A stretch of DNA of 64,000 nt from Bradyrhizobium centrolobii (GTDB lineage Bacteria > Pseudomonadota > Alphaproteobacteria > Rhizobiales > Xanthobacteraceae): the NCBI RefSeq assembly GCF_001641635.1, contig NZ_LUUB01000054.1:117883-181882 (forward strand), in the 5' to 3' direction. This document shows, piece by piece, positions 41,199 to 50,200 of the stretch; position 1 is the first letter of the stretch, and the number at the start of each line of letters is the position of its first letter. The notes beneath the pieces are model-generated. The model ran no database searches. It was not told the DNA's origin and worked only from the letters and a program-made list of their open reading frames with translations. The translations under genes were made by a program, and so were the position numbers.

Positions 41199-41651
41199 TC
41201 AGCGATTGCGCGCGCCGACTTTCCTCACCCTGGTATCGGACCATGTCAGCGGCCGGCCGGCTCGCGATGGAAGCATGAGCTGCCCGACCGGCTGGCCCGC
41301 CTGGTCCACCAGGTCCGAATGCGCTTCGCCGCGCGCATAGAGATGCGCCTCACCCCATTGCCGCAGGCTGACGACGACCGGAAACAGGTCGCGCCCTTTC
41401 TTGGTCAGCGCATATTCCTGATAGGCGCTGCCGTCGGAGGCCGGAACCAGCTCGAGCACGTCGAGCTCCACCAGCTTGTGCAGGCGCGCGCTGAGCATGC
41501 CCCTGGCAATGCCGAGGTTCTTCTGGAAATCGCCGAACCGGCGCAACCCGTCGAACGCGTCGCGCACGATCAGGAGCGACCACCAGTCCCCGATCGCGTC
41601 CAGCGCGCGCGCCACCGGGCAGTCGGCCTTGGCAAAACCGGTCCGCTTCAT
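41199..41651 (-). CDS. HxlR-family transcriptional regulator
   Basis: 150 aa. The winged-helix HxlR domain begins CPVARALDAIGDWWSLLIVR, with Cys11 placed as in redox- or electrophile-sensing HxlR proteins, followed by RFGDFQKNLGIARGMLSARL and YALTKKGRDLFPVVVSLRQW. The C-terminal ~40 residues extend beyond the core. It is divergent from an MFS gene, with two copies of GTC-Y-TA-N3-TA-R-GAC between, so it probably represses the exporter and itself. Confidence 0.92.
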   Translation of the reverse strand: MKRTGFAKADCPVARALDAIGDWWSLLIVRDAFDGLRRFGDFQKNLGIARGMLSARLHKLVELDVLELVPASDGSAYQEYALTKKGRDLFPVVVSLRQWGEAHLYARGEAHSDLVDQAGQPVGQLMLPSRAGRPLTWSDTRVRKVGARNR

Positions 41652-41675
41652 TCGCCGCCGCTCCTCTCCAAACTG

Positions 41676-41690
41676 GTCCTAAAATAAGAC
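41676..41690. promoter_or_regulatory. HxlR operator, site 1
   Basis: GTCCTAAAATAAGAC, a pseudo-palindrome in the HxlR/MFS divergent region; its reverse complement matches site 2 at 14 of 15 positions. Confidence 0.65.
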
Positions 41691-41712
41691 TGGACAGCAC
41701 GGCGCGCAACTG

Positions 41713-41727
41713 GTCTTATTATAGGAC
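41713..41727. promoter_or_regulatory. HxlR operator, site 2
   Basis: GTCTTATTATAGGAC, 37 bp centre-to-centre from site 1 and 27 nt before the MFS start. Confidence 0.65.
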
Positions 41728-41753
41728 TAGATTGAACTGTGCCGGAGATAGCA

Positions 41754-43004
41754 ATGATGAAGGACGACATCGCGCCAGCCGGACCGAGGAACGCCGGCGA
41801 CACGGCCGGTCGCGGCCTCTCCCGCGCGATGGCGGTGCTGTTCGCGCTGACCTGCGGCCTGAGCGTCGCCAACATCTACTTCGCGCAGCCCCTGCTCGAC
41901 GCGATGGCGCACGACCTCGGCATCGCCCCTGCCGCGATCGGCATGGTGGTGACCTTCACCCAGATCGGCTACGGGTTCGGCCTGATCCTCATCGTGCCAC
42001 TCGGCGATCTCTGGGATCGCCGCCGCCTGATCGTCGGCCAGACCGTGCTGTCGGCGATCGCCCTCCTCGTCGTCGGCACGGCGTCGCACGCCGCCGTGCT
42101 GCTCGCGGCAATGGCGCTGGTCGGCCTGCTCGCCGTCGTCGTCCAGGTGCTCGTCGCCTTTGCCGCAACGCTGGCAACACCAGCCGAGCGCGGTCGCGCC
42201 ATCGGCACGGTCACGAGCGGCGTCGTTGCGGGGATCCTGCTGGCGCGTTTCGGCTCGGGCGCGCTGGCCGACATCGGCGGCTGGCGTCTGGTGTATCTGG
42301 TCTCGGCCGGCCTCATGCTCGCCATGGCCGCGCTGCTCCTGCGCGTTCTGCCTCGCGCACCGCAGGCAGCGATGGCCGGATCCTCCTATCTGTCGCTGCT
42401 ACGCTCGACGGCCGCGCTGTTCGTCGAGGAACCGATCCTGCGCGAGCGCGCGCTGTTTGCGTTTCTGATCTTCGCCAATCTCAACGTGTTCTGGACCTCG
42501 ATCGTGCTGCCGCTTTCGGTGCCTCCCTTCGCCCTGTCGCACACCACGATCGGACTGCTCGGAGTAGCCGGGGTCGCCGGAGCGCTCGCGGCGCGCAATG
42601 CCGGCCGCCTCGCCGATCTCGGATGGGCCCAGCGCACGACCGGACTGTCGCTGATGCTGATGCTGGCGGCCTGGGCTCCGATCGCCTGCCTGCAAGCCTC
42701 GCTCTGGCTGGTCGTCGCCGGCGTGATCATGCTCGATTTCGGGCTCCAGGCGGTGCACGTGACCAGCCAGAGCCTGATCGTCGCCGCGCGCCCAGATGCG
42801 GCGAGCCGGCTGGTCGGTGGCTACATGGTGTTCTACTCGATCGGAAGTGCCGTTGGCGCGATCGCCTCGACGACGGTGTACGCCATGGCCGGCTGGATCG
42901 GTGTCTGCGCGCTCGGCGCGGGGATCAGCGCGGCCGCGCTATTGGTCTGGGTCATCATCGTGAGCAGGGTGCCGGTGCCGGCGGACTGTGCGCTGACGCA
43001 CTAG
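41754..43004 (+). CDS. MFS transporter (drug efflux type)
   Basis: 416 aa, about 12 helices. AGGxxQPLL-like start of TM1 reads LSVANIYFAQPLLDAMAHDL, typical of YnfM/NepI-like MFS; the loop 2-3 motif is PLGDLWDRRRLIVGQ. The C-terminal half repeats it weakly (GRLADLGWAQRTTGLS). GGAG lies 6 nt before ATG 41754. Divergent HxlR with twin operators suggests inducible efflux of a reactive compound. Confidence 0.9.
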   Translation: MMKDDIAPAGPRNAGDTAGRGLSRAMAVLFALTCGLSVANIYFAQPLLDAMAHDLGIAPAAIGMVVTFTQIGYGFGLILIVPLGDLWDRRRLIVGQTVLSAIALLVVGTASHAAVLLAAMALVGLLAVVVQVLVAFAATLATPAERGRAIGTVTSGVVAGILLARFGSGALADIGGWRLVYLVSAGLMLAMAALLLRVLPRAPQAAMAGSSYLSLLRSTAALFVEEPILRERALFAFLIFANLNVFWTSIVLPLSVPPFALSHTTIGLLGVAGVAGALAARNAGRLADLGWAQRTTGLSLMLMLAAWAPIACLQASLWLVVAGVIMLDFGLQAVHVTSQSLIVAARPDAASRLVGGYMVFYSIGSAVGAIASTTVYAMAGWIGVCALGAGISAAALLVWVIIVSRVPVPADCALTH

Positions 43005-43131
43005 CCGCGGGCATCACGTCGGATCCGCGATTTCCGGCGAACCCGTGTCGCGGCGCGATTCCAAAGATGGAGACTGTGGCCAAAGCGTACGATAACGAAA
43101 CCACAGCCAGCGCCGAGACAGGATTACCGCC

Positions 43132-43464
43132 ATGAAACTCCCCACCTCGCCCTTCACCGTCACTGACTGGAGCCAGGTTGCGCCGACGGTGCATCCCGGC
43201 GAAACCGGCCAGGCCTTGTGGCGGACGCTGAACATCGGTGATCTCCGCGTGCGGATGGTGGAGTATTCGCCGGGCTACCTCGCCGATCACTGGTGCGACC
43301 GCGGCCACGTGCTCTACGTGCTGCAAGGCGAGCTCGACACCGAGCTGCGCGACGGGCGCAGGTTCAAGCTCACGCCGGGGATGAGCTACCAGGTCTCGGA
43401 TTTCGGCGACGCCGCGCATCGCTCGTCGACGGCCACGGGCGCGACGCTCTTCATCGTGGATTGA
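43132..43464 (+). CDS. DHCW-motif cupin-fold protein
   Basis: 110 aa. Single cupin barrel containing LADHWCDRGHVLYVLQGELD, the metal-site motif (Asp52, His53, Cys55) that names this family, and a second strand motif MSYQVSDFGDAAHRSSTATG. Function is unknown; family members are small cytosolic proteins. It follows the MFS gene by 127 nt and could be independently expressed. Confidence 0.9.
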   Translation: MKLPTSPFTVTDWSQVAPTVHPGETGQALWRTLNIGDLRVRMVEYSPGYLADHWCDRGHVLYVLQGELDTELRDGRRFKLTPGMSYQVSDFGDAAHRSSTATGATLFIVD

Positions 43465-43734
43465 GACGTGCCTGCGAAGCCCGAGAAGCCGAATTTTGCA
43501 GCGCAAAATAGAGAACTGGCGCAACATCCCGATCCACGGGTGCCGCCTTGAAGTAGCCCCAATAACTCGCTAGATTGTGAACATCGATACTTGGCCGAAC
43601 GACTGGGCCGCTTCGCCTCGTTTCTGACAGGCGCGCACGCTTCAGATGATTTCCCCCAAACATCGACTCATCAGGATTATGGGCGCCAATGCGTACCGGT
43701 CCACGTGCGTATCTTATCAACAAAGGAAATTCCC
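43465..43734. promoter_or_regulatory. Cold-shock gene upstream region
   Basis: 270 nt without a gene. Long structured 5' leaders are usual for cold-shock genes, and 43560-43734 is the likely leader, but no specific cold box can be identified by eye. Confidence 0.3.
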
Positions 43735-43944
43735 ATGGCTATGGGTACCGTGAAGTGGTTCAACAATCAAAAGGGTTTTGGCTTCATTCAGCCGGATGAT
43801 GGCAACAAGGACGTCTTCGTTCATATCAGCGCGGTGGAACGCGCTGGCCTGAGCACCCTCAACGAGGGCCAGAAGATCTCGTTCGACATCGTCGCAGACC
43901 GCCGGAGCGGCAAGTCCTCCGCTGACAATCTCCGCGTCGGCTGA
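43735..43944 (+). CDS. Cold shock protein (CspA family)
   Basis: 69 aa OB-fold nucleic-acid chaperone. [20 protein letters not shown] contains RNP1 (KGFGFI) and [15 protein letters not shown] contains RNP2 (VFVHI). AAGGAAA lies 6 nt upstream of ATG 43735. An intrinsic terminator follows at 44000. It binds single-stranded RNA/DNA and melts structure at low temperature or during growth. Confidence 0.96.
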   Translation: MAMGTVKWFNNQKGFGFIQPDDGNKDVFVHISAVERAGLSTLNEGQKISFDIVADRRSGKSSADNLRVG

Positions 43945-43999
43945 TTCGCCGCGCAACCGCGCTCTGACCACGGACGTACTGGCAGAGCGCAACCTGTCG

Positions 44000-44034
44000 A
44001 GCCCCGCGACCGAAATTCGGTCCGCGGGGCTTTT
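44000..44034 (+). terminator. Rho-independent terminator of the cold shock gene
   Basis: AGCCCCGCGACCGA pairs with TCGGTCCGCGGGGCT (one bulge) around AAT, followed directly by TTTT. Confidence 0.85.
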
Positions 44035-44094
44035 GCTTGGGCAGAACAGCGCCGCCCTACCCGCGGTCCCGTAGGTGGGTTAGCCACCGTACGA

Positions 44095-44225
44095 GGTGTG
44101 TTCGTCAATCCGGGGCGGCCGGAGGGCGGACCCGGAATCCATCGCGCGGCGATCTCTGCGGCTCAATGGATTCCGGGTTCTCGCTTCGCGAGCCCCCATT
44201 GCTCACTTGCGCAATGTGGAATGAC
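44095..44225. repeat. REP-type element
   Basis: GGACCCGGAATCCAT (44128-44142) and ATGGATTCCGGGTTC (44166-44180) form a near-perfect stem, with CGCTTCGCG and TTGCGCAA hairpins after it. It separates the convergent cold-shock and rRNA methyltransferase genes. Confidence 0.65.
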
Positions 44226-44234
44226 GAAGTGTGG

Positions 44235-45536
44235 TCAGCCAGCCTTCTTCATCACCGAGACGTAGAACCCGTCCGTTCCCGTCCGCCGCGGCGTCATCAG
44301 CCAGCCTTCGTCGGACTGCAGCGCTGCCTTGGCAAAATCCTCGGCCTTGTCCCAGAGCACGCTTGCGGTCTGCTCGGGCGGCACGACCGAAAACTCCGGA
44401 TGGCGACCGACGAACGCCCTCACCTGCTCGCCATTCTCCTCAGTCAGCACCGAGCAGGTGATGTAGGCGATGCGGCCGCCCGGCTTCACCAGCGGCACGG
44501 CGCGCTCCAGCACCTCGGCCTGGTCGCGCAGGCGGATCTCCAGCGCGCCGGGGCGCATGCGCCATTTGGCGTCGGGGTTGCGGCGCCAGGTGCCGGTTCC
44601 CGAGCAGGGGGCGTCGATCACGACGAGATCGGCCGAGCTGCGGATATCGGACAGCGGATCGGCCTCGCCCTTGGGCGTGCGGACGTCCGCGTTGTGGACG
44701 CCGGCGCGCGACAGCCGCTCGTGGATCGGGGCGAGCTGGCGCTTGTCGCGGTCAGTCGCGATCAGCCGGCCCTTGCCCTGCATCAGGGCGGCGAGCGCCA
44801 GCGTCTTGCCGCCGGCGCCGGCGCAAAGGTCGATCACCTGCTCGCCGGGTTTTGCCGCGGTGAAGGCGGCCGCAAGCTGCGATCCCTCATCCTGCACCTC
44901 AATGGCGCCCTTGATGAAATCCTCTTCGGCCTGGATGCCGGGGTTGCGCGCGTCGGCCGAAAGCTCGATGCGCAGGCCGGTTGGCGACCACGGCGTCGGT
45001 TTCGCATGAAGATGAGCAAGCGTGCGCAGCGCCTTGTCGCGATTGGATTTCAGCGTGTTGACGCGCAAGTCCAGCGGCGCCCGGCTCGCCATTGCGGTCG
45101 CCTCGGCGGCGCGGTCATCACCGAACACTTTTGCGAAGTGCGGATCGAGCCATTCCGGATAGTCGCCGGCGACAGCGGCGGGTGCGTCCTTGAGGGAGCG
45201 CGAGGCGAGCGCCGCCTGCTCGGCCTCGGTCAGCGGCGACGGGGCAAACCGGCTGCCGTCGAACATTGCGGCCATGGTCGGCGTGTCCATATTGCGCTCG
45301 AGGCGGAGCATGCCGATCAGCCGCGCCCGTGCGGTGTCGGCGTCCATCAGGAACGCGCTCGAGGCATAGCGGCGCAGCACGTCCCAGACGAGGCCGGCGA
45401 TCGCGGCGCGGTCGCCGGAGCCGGCAAAGCGGTGCGCGGTGCCCCACTCCTTCAGCGCCTTCGCCGCAGGCACGCGGTCTTTCTCGATGGTGTCGATCAG
45501 TTCGATGGCCGCGGACAGCCGGGCAGCGGGGGTCAT
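44235..45536 (-). CDS. RsmB/NOP2-type RNA (cytosine-5) methyltransferase
   Basis: 433 aa. An N-terminal NusB-like helical region precedes the SAM domain with motif I DLCAGAGGKTLALAAL. Motif IV DAPCSGTGTWRRNPDAKWR and motif VI ITCSVLTEENGEQV carry the two catalytic cysteines of m5C methyltransferases. Probably modifies 16S rRNA, though the exact site cannot be assigned. It lies on the same strand between guaB and guaA, a neighbourhood commonly seen in Bradyrhizobium. Confidence 0.93.
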   Translation of the reverse strand: MTPAARLSAAIELIDTIEKDRVPAAKALKEWGTAHRFAGSGDRAAIAGLVWDVLRRYASSAFLMDADTARARLIGMLRLERNMDTPTMAAMFDGSRFAPSPLTEAEQAALASRSLKDAPAAVAGDYPEWLDPHFAKVFGDDRAAEATAMASRAPLDLRVNTLKSNRDKALRTLAHLHAKPTPWSPTGLRIELSADARNPGIQAEEDFIKGAIEVQDEGSQLAAAFTAAKPGEQVIDLCAGAGGKTLALAALMQGKGRLIATDRDKRQLAPIHERLSRAGVHNADVRTPKGEADPLSDIRSSADLVVIDAPCSGTGTWRRNPDAKWRMRPGALEIRLRDQAEVLERAVPLVKPGGRIAYITCSVLTEENGEQVRAFVGRHPEFSVVPPEQTASVLWDKAEDFAKAALQSDEGWLMTPRRTGTDGFYVSVMKKAG

Positions 45537-45603
45537 TTTGAATCTTTCAGATAAGGATTCTAGAGCGCGATCCTATGAGCGCGTTCTAACGTTTTGTGAT
45601 TAC

Positions 45604-45648
45604 GCATGATCTTGTCGGAAAACCGGTGGCCACTTTTCCGGATCATGC
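45604..45648. repeat. Dispersed rhizobial palindrome
   Basis: GCATGATC...GGAAAACCGG on the left mirrors CCACTTTTCCGGATCATGC on the right. This GCATGATCxxGGAAAA element is abundant in Bradyrhizobium genomes. It lies between two same-strand genes. Confidence 0.7.
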
Positions 45649-45662
45649 GCGTGCATAAGCGC

Positions 45663-46085
45663 TCAGATCAGCAACAAGATCTTCAGCGCGAAGTAGATCC
45701 ACATCGCGAGCAGCACGAGCACTCCGGCGAGCCAGACCGTCGAGCGCCGGCCGAGATCATTCGAGGTGACGAAGACGCCGGCATGGGCAAAGCGCGTTAC
45801 CACGAATACCCAGGACATCAGCACGATGAAGAGATCGGCATGGCGTAAGGGAAGCGCCAGCGCGATCAGGGCGTAGAAAAGCACCGGCAATTCGAACTGG
45901 TTGCGGTAGCAATTGCCGATTTGTGTGGCGCCCTTCGGCCAGTTCGGCTCGCCCAGCGCAATATCGCGGATCTTGGTCTCGCCCGAGACCAGCGTCTCGC
46001 GGCGCGCCAGCACCATCCAGATCACGAGCGCGAAGGTAAGGGCGACCTGCGCGAAGACCGGCAGCAAGACCATTTGAATGGACAT
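45663..46085 (-). CDS. MAPEG-family membrane protein
   Basis: 140 aa with four helices (MVLLPVFAQVALTFALVIWM; VLFYALIALALPLRHADLFI; LMSWVFVVTRFAHAGVFVTS; TVWLAGVLVLLAMWIYFALK). The ARREtL-like segment RRETLVSG followed by NQFELPVLFYAL matches MAPEG proteins (microsomal GST/leukotriene synthase fold). Start 46085 trims an unconvincing 26-residue extension. Bacterial MAPEG proteins are glutathione-linked or unknown. Confidence 0.88.
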   Translation of the reverse strand: MSIQMVLLPVFAQVALTFALVIWMVLARRETLVSGETKIRDIALGEPNWPKGATQIGNCYRNQFELPVLFYALIALALPLRHADLFIVLMSWVFVVTRFAHAGVFVTSNDLGRRSTVWLAGVLVLLAMWIYFALKILLLI

Positions 46086-46532
46086 CGGAACTTTCCCGAA
46101 AATGAGGCGGCCGGACGGCAGCCCAAGGCAACCACCGCTACACGGTGCGATCGAATTCGACAACGCCGGACTTGCTCAGGCCGATCTTGCCGCCCTGCCC
46201 GACCGCTTCCGCCGGATGCGGCAGACCGCACGGTCCCGGCAATGCCGACGACTGTCTCAGCACGCAAATCTGCGGCAAGTTCAATGCCGCGACCCGCGAG
46301 CGCCGCGCGGCGCCGGCAATGGCGGCGGCGGAACAGGACTTCAGGATCCGATGCAGCATCGCGGCCAATCCATTTGAGCTGCCACCGGAATTGCCCTCGG
46401 CGCGGCCGGCGGTGTCGGCGTCAAACGGCCGGCCCTCCGCGGGCGGGCAGCGTCGGGCCAGGACGCTACACGATCCGCTACCACGTGCTCCAGCGTCATC
46501 GTTCGGTCTCGTGGTGAGGCTATGCTTGCAGC
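46086..46532. other. Interval without a secure gene
   Basis: No gene can be supported. GPGRYTIRYHVLQRH just before 46517 (plus strand) faintly resembles the end of a CopC-type domain, but nothing upstream supports that. Two short open frames (46138-46368 minus, 46145-46636 plus) are unrecognised. Confidence 0.3.
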
Positions 46533-47372
46533 ATGCCCGAATTCCGCCTGACGCAGATTTCCGACACGCATCTCGGCCGGCGCTTCCCCGGTCTGGTCGC
46601 GAATTTCCACCGCGTCAGCGAGCATATCGACGCTGATAGGCCCGATCTCATCGTCAACACCGGCGACGTCTCCTTCGACGGGCCGACCAGCCGCGACGAT
46701 GTCGAGTTCGCGAAGAGCCTGCACGACGCCCTGCCCGTCGCCTGCCGCTACCTCCCGGGCAATCATGATATCGGCGACAATCCGACCGCGATCGGGCCAG
46801 CGCCCAAGCCACCGGTCGAGGAAGCGCACCGCCAGCAATTCTGCACCGTGATTGGCGAGGACCATTGGTCGTTCGAGGCCGCGGGCTGGTGCTTCATCGG
46901 CCTCAACTCGCTTGTGATGAATTCCGGGCTGGCCTTCGAGGCCGAGCAATTCGACTGGCTGGCCTCGGAAATTGGGCGCGTGAACGGCAAGCCGGTCGCG
47001 CTGTTCCTGCACAAGCCGGTGTTTCTCAACCTCCCCGACGATCCCGAGTCGGTCGAAACCTCGATCCGCTACGTGCCGCAGCCGGCACGCGCGCGATTGA
47101 TCGAGATGTTCTCGACCGTCGATCTACGCCTCATCGCCAGCGGTCACGTGCACCAGCGGCGCGACTTCACGTTCCGTCATACGCGGCACATCTGGGCCCC
47201 GTCAGCCGGCTTCAAGATCAACGATGCGCGCCAGGATCGGATCGCGATCAAGGAAACCGGCCTCGTCGAATACCGCTTCCGGCCCGATAGCTTTGAGGTC
47301 CGCCACGTCCGCGCGGCGGGTCAGGTCGATGTCGACATCGAAGAAGTCCTCGCCCAATGGGACGGGCACTAG
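46533..47372 (+). CDS. Metallophosphoesterase (cyclic nucleotide phosphodiesterase-like)
   Basis: 279 aa calcineurin-like phosphoesterase. All metal motifs are present: QISDTHLG (Asp, His), VNTGDVSFDG (Asp), LPGNHDIGD (Asn, His), LFLHKP (His) and ASGHVHQRR (His, His). It resembles the CpdA/Icc group acting on cyclic nucleotides or phospholipids, but the substrate is not determined. A LacI-gene fragment follows 4 nt after the stop, so the downstream region is rearranged. Confidence 0.92.
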   Translation: MPEFRLTQISDTHLGRRFPGLVANFHRVSEHIDADRPDLIVNTGDVSFDGPTSRDDVEFAKSLHDALPVACRYLPGNHDIGDNPTAIGPAPKPPVEEAHRQQFCTVIGEDHWSFEAAGWCFIGLNSLVMNSGLAFEAEQFDWLASEIGRVNGKPVALFLHKPVFLNLPDDPESVETSIRYVPQPARARLIEMFSTVDLRLIASGHVHQRRDFTFRHTRHIWAPSAGFKINDARQDRIAIKETGLVEYRFRPDSFEVRHVRAAGQVDVDIEEVLAQWDGH

Positions 47373-47375
47373 CTC

Positions 47376-47598
47376 GCCCAATCCTCGGGGACTTATCCCC
47401 GGTGATCTCGCCGTGCTCGGCTTCGGCGACAACGACTCAGCGACTCAGATCACGCCTGGCCGCGCCACCATCACCTTCGATTCCGCCGCGCTCGGCCACA
47501 TCGCCGGCCAGCTCTTGCTGGCGCGCCTGACCGGCACGCCAAACACCGAGCCGCGACGCGCGGTCGAGCGTTCCTTCGTCGAGCGCGGCAGCGTCTGA
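47376..47598 (+). pseudogene. C-terminal fragment of a LacI-family regulator
   Basis: After the phosphoesterase stop, a frame reads GLIPGDLAVLGFGDNDSATQ, ITPGRATITFDSAALGHIAG, LLLARLTG and ends VERSFVERGSV. IPxDLAVxGFGD...PxxTTxxxD...IGxxAAxLLLxRLxG...VERGST is the conserved end of LacI/GntR-I sugar-binding domains. The HTH and most of the ligand domain are missing and there is no start, so it is a remnant. Confidence 0.7.
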
Positions 47599-47644
47599 GG
47601 GGGCCGGCCCTCGATCAAACCGCAATCACCCTTCGCACCCGCCG

Positions 47645-49978
47645 TCAGAATGGCGAGGCGGTGAAATTGAACGGCTGCGTCACATCATAAGCCGCTTTTG
47701 TGACAGGCACGGCGTAGTTGACGGCGAGCGCACCGAAGGGCGAGGCCCAGGTCAGCCCGACGCCGACGGACGAACGCAGGATGCTTCCGCTCGCCACATT
47801 GACCGTTTGGCCGCCGAAAGTCGTGGGTCCCGCGTAGCGAAACACGCTTCCGGCATCGACGAAGGCCGAACCCTTCAAACCGTATTCATCGGGTACGCCG
47901 GGAAGCCCGCTCTGCAGTTCCGCCGTGGTCGCCCAGAAGAGACTGCCGCCGACATTATCCATCGCGCTGCCGCTGGTCAGGTCGCGCGGGCCGATGCCGT
48001 TGGGTGCGAAACCGCGCACCATGCTGGGGCCGCCGAAGAAGCTGTTGATCAGCGGCGCCTGTTGACCGCCCCAACTGGTGATGTAGCCGCCTTGCGCGCG
48101 AACCATGCCGACGAGGTCGCCGCCGAGAGATTGATAATAGCGCACATCCTCGGTCGTCCGAAGGAAACGGACATCGCCACCGAGGCCGGCGAGGTCCTGG
48201 CTGAGTTGCGAGTTGACGCCGCTCGTCGGGCTCTTCGTGTTGTCGAGGGTGCGGTAGGTCGTGGTGCTGCCGACCGCTGAGACCCAGGCAGGCCCGGCCG
48301 CGGCGGCCTGCTGGATCGGCAGCGACACCGCCGCACCCGACGAAGTCGGTGCAAGCGTGACGCTCTGGTTGGTAATCGAATAGCGCCACTGCACGCTGGT
48401 CTCTTCCGTCATCGGCGTCGTGAGCGTGAAATTGGCACCATAGCTGTCGGTCCCGTAGGACTGATAGCTGCTTGCAAAGGTCTGCCTGCCGAACAGCTCG
48501 GCGCCTGCCGTGCCGCGGCTCTCGAGGATATCCGGTTCGGACACCGAAAGATCGGCACCGCGCGAATACTGGCCGTAGCTGACTTTCGTCTGCACCGCTG
48601 CGCCAGTGCCAAGAAAATTGCGATCGCCCAGCTTGACCTCGCCGAGCCATCCGTCGGTCGTTGAGTATCCGCCGGATACGAAGAAATCGCCGGTCGGCTG
48701 GTCGACGGTTTCGACGTCGAGCACGACGCGATCGCTCGCCGAGCCCGGCCGGCTCGTGATCTTGACGTTCTTGAAATAGTTCAGGCTCTTCAATCTTCGT
48801 TCGGCGCGATCGACCAGCGTTTGGTTGTACGCATCGCCTTCCGCGAGATCGAATTCGCGGCGGATTACGTATTCGCGCGTCCTCGTATTGCCGTGGATGT
48901 CGATCCGCTCGATGTAATTGCGCGGTCCCTCATCGATCACAAAGGTTACATTGACCCGCCGCGCCTCCGCGTTTCGATTTGTACGCGGCGTTGCGTGAGC
49001 GAAGGGCGAGCCGAGCTTCTCCATCTCCCGCGCAAGCGCTTCGCAGCTCTTGTCGAGCAAGCTGCCGTCAAAGGGTGCGCCCGAGCGTGCCTGTATCCAG
49101 GCACGCAGCCGCTCAGACTCGACCCCCGCAACGTGCGACTCGAGATCGACATTGCCGAAGCGATAGGGCTCGCCCTCGTCGATGACGAAGGTGATCGCAA
49201 AACCCTGGCTGGTTGGATCATATTCGGCGCGCGCGTCGGTCACGCCAGCGTCGGCATAGCCGTGGTTGCGGTAGTAGCGCCGAAGCAGATCGCGGTCCTG
49301 CGCAACCCGATCGGGGTCGTAGATGTCTGCATGAGTGAGAAAGCTCAATACATTCGTCGCGGACGTGCTGATGACGGCGGCCAGCTGACGTCGGCTGAAC
49401 GCGTGATTGCCGACGAAATTGATCTGCCGTACCGTCGTTTTCGTGCCCTCCGTGACGGTGAAGACGAGATCGACCGTTTCGTTGCCGCGCTCGATCGTCT
49501 CCGGAACTACTTTGACTCCGTCGCGACCGACGTGCCGATAGAACTCCATCATGCGCCCGACGTCGGCCTGCACCATGGCCCGTTGGAATGGACTGCCGGG
49601 CTTCGATTGGACGGCGGCGGCGAGATCCTGATCCGTGACCTTTTTGTTGCCCTCGAATGCGACGCGGCCAAGGAGCCTCGCTTCGGTCAAGCGCACGACA
49701 ATCCCGTCCCCGGCGCGATCAATCTTGACCTGATCGAACAGGCCCGTGCCGATCAGTCCTTTCAACGCGGCGTCAAGCGAGGCCGCGTCGTAACGGCCAT
49801 CGGCCGCGGGATGGAAATAGGACCGCACCGTCGCGGCCTCGACGCGCCGGCTGCCTTCGACGGTGATCGTTGCTGCAGGATCGGTTGCGAGCGCCTGCGA
49901 AGCCGATAGCGCGAGCACAACGGCGAGCAGCGCCGCTGCATGCCGCCGCCACGCCCGCGCTTCGGGTACTCCCCTCAC
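47645..49978 (-). CDS. BamA/Omp85-family outer membrane assembly factor (paralogue)
   Basis: 777 aa from GTG 49978 with a signal peptide (RHAAALLAVVLALSASQALA). About five POTRA repeats follow (ITVEGSRRVEAATVRSYFHP; VRQINFVGNHAFSRRQLAAV; YRFGNVDLESHVAGVESERL; IERIDIHGNTRTREYVIRRE). The C-terminal 16-strand barrel contains the L6 motif MVRGFAPNGIGPRD and ends AYDVTQPFNFTASPF with terminal Phe. It inserts beta-barrel proteins in the outer membrane. The usual neighbours rseP, lpxD and skp are absent, so this looks like a second, stand-alone BamA. N-terminal start is uncertain. Confidence 0.87.
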   Translation of the reverse strand: MRGVPEARAWRRHAAALLAVVLALSASQALATDPAATITVEGSRRVEAATVRSYFHPAADGRYDAASLDAALKGLIGTGLFDQVKIDRAGDGIVVRLTEARLLGRVAFEGNKKVTDQDLAAAVQSKPGSPFQRAMVQADVGRMMEFYRHVGRDGVKVVPETIERGNETVDLVFTVTEGTKTTVRQINFVGNHAFSRRQLAAVISTSATNVLSFLTHADIYDPDRVAQDRDLLRRYYRNHGYADAGVTDARAEYDPTSQGFAITFVIDEGEPYRFGNVDLESHVAGVESERLRAWIQARSGAPFDGSLLDKSCEALAREMEKLGSPFAHATPRTNRNAEARRVNVTFVIDEGPRNYIERIDIHGNTRTREYVIRREFDLAEGDAYNQTLVDRAERRLKSLNYFKNVKITSRPGSASDRVVLDVETVDQPTGDFFVSGGYSTTDGWLGEVKLGDRNFLGTGAAVQTKVSYGQYSRGADLSVSEPDILESRGTAGAELFGRQTFASSYQSYGTDSYGANFTLTTPMTEETSVQWRYSITNQSVTLAPTSSGAAVSLPIQQAAAAGPAWVSAVGSTTTYRTLDNTKSPTSGVNSQLSQDLAGLGGDVRFLRTTEDVRYYQSLGGDLVGMVRAQGGYITSWGGQQAPLINSFFGGPSMVRGFAPNGIGPRDLTSGSAMDNVGGSLFWATTAELQSGLPGVPDEYGLKGSAFVDAGSVFRYAGPTTFGGQTVNVASGSILRSSVGVGLTWASPFGALAVNYAVPVTKAAYDVTQPFNFTASPF

Positions 49979-50200
49979 ACCTGCCTCATAGCTCACGGGG
50001 CAATATCGAATTTCCCGCACCGGGCAAAAGAATGTCAGAGGCAAGGTCAGTTGCAGACCAAACATGAACGCCGTCACAATTTTGACGCGCCCTCGGCCTG
50101 CCCTCCCAAGATTCGTCGTATGGCTGCTTCAAACGCTGCGTAGCCAAGGGGGCGGGAGCCTCTCGTGATGCATGTCGTCACGAGGGCGATGGAGCATCAC

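Noticed and set aside
46470..46517. Possible CopC C-terminal remnant (GPGRYTIRYHVLQRH)
   Set aside because: Only about 15 residues match and nothing upstream in any frame supports a CopC domain.
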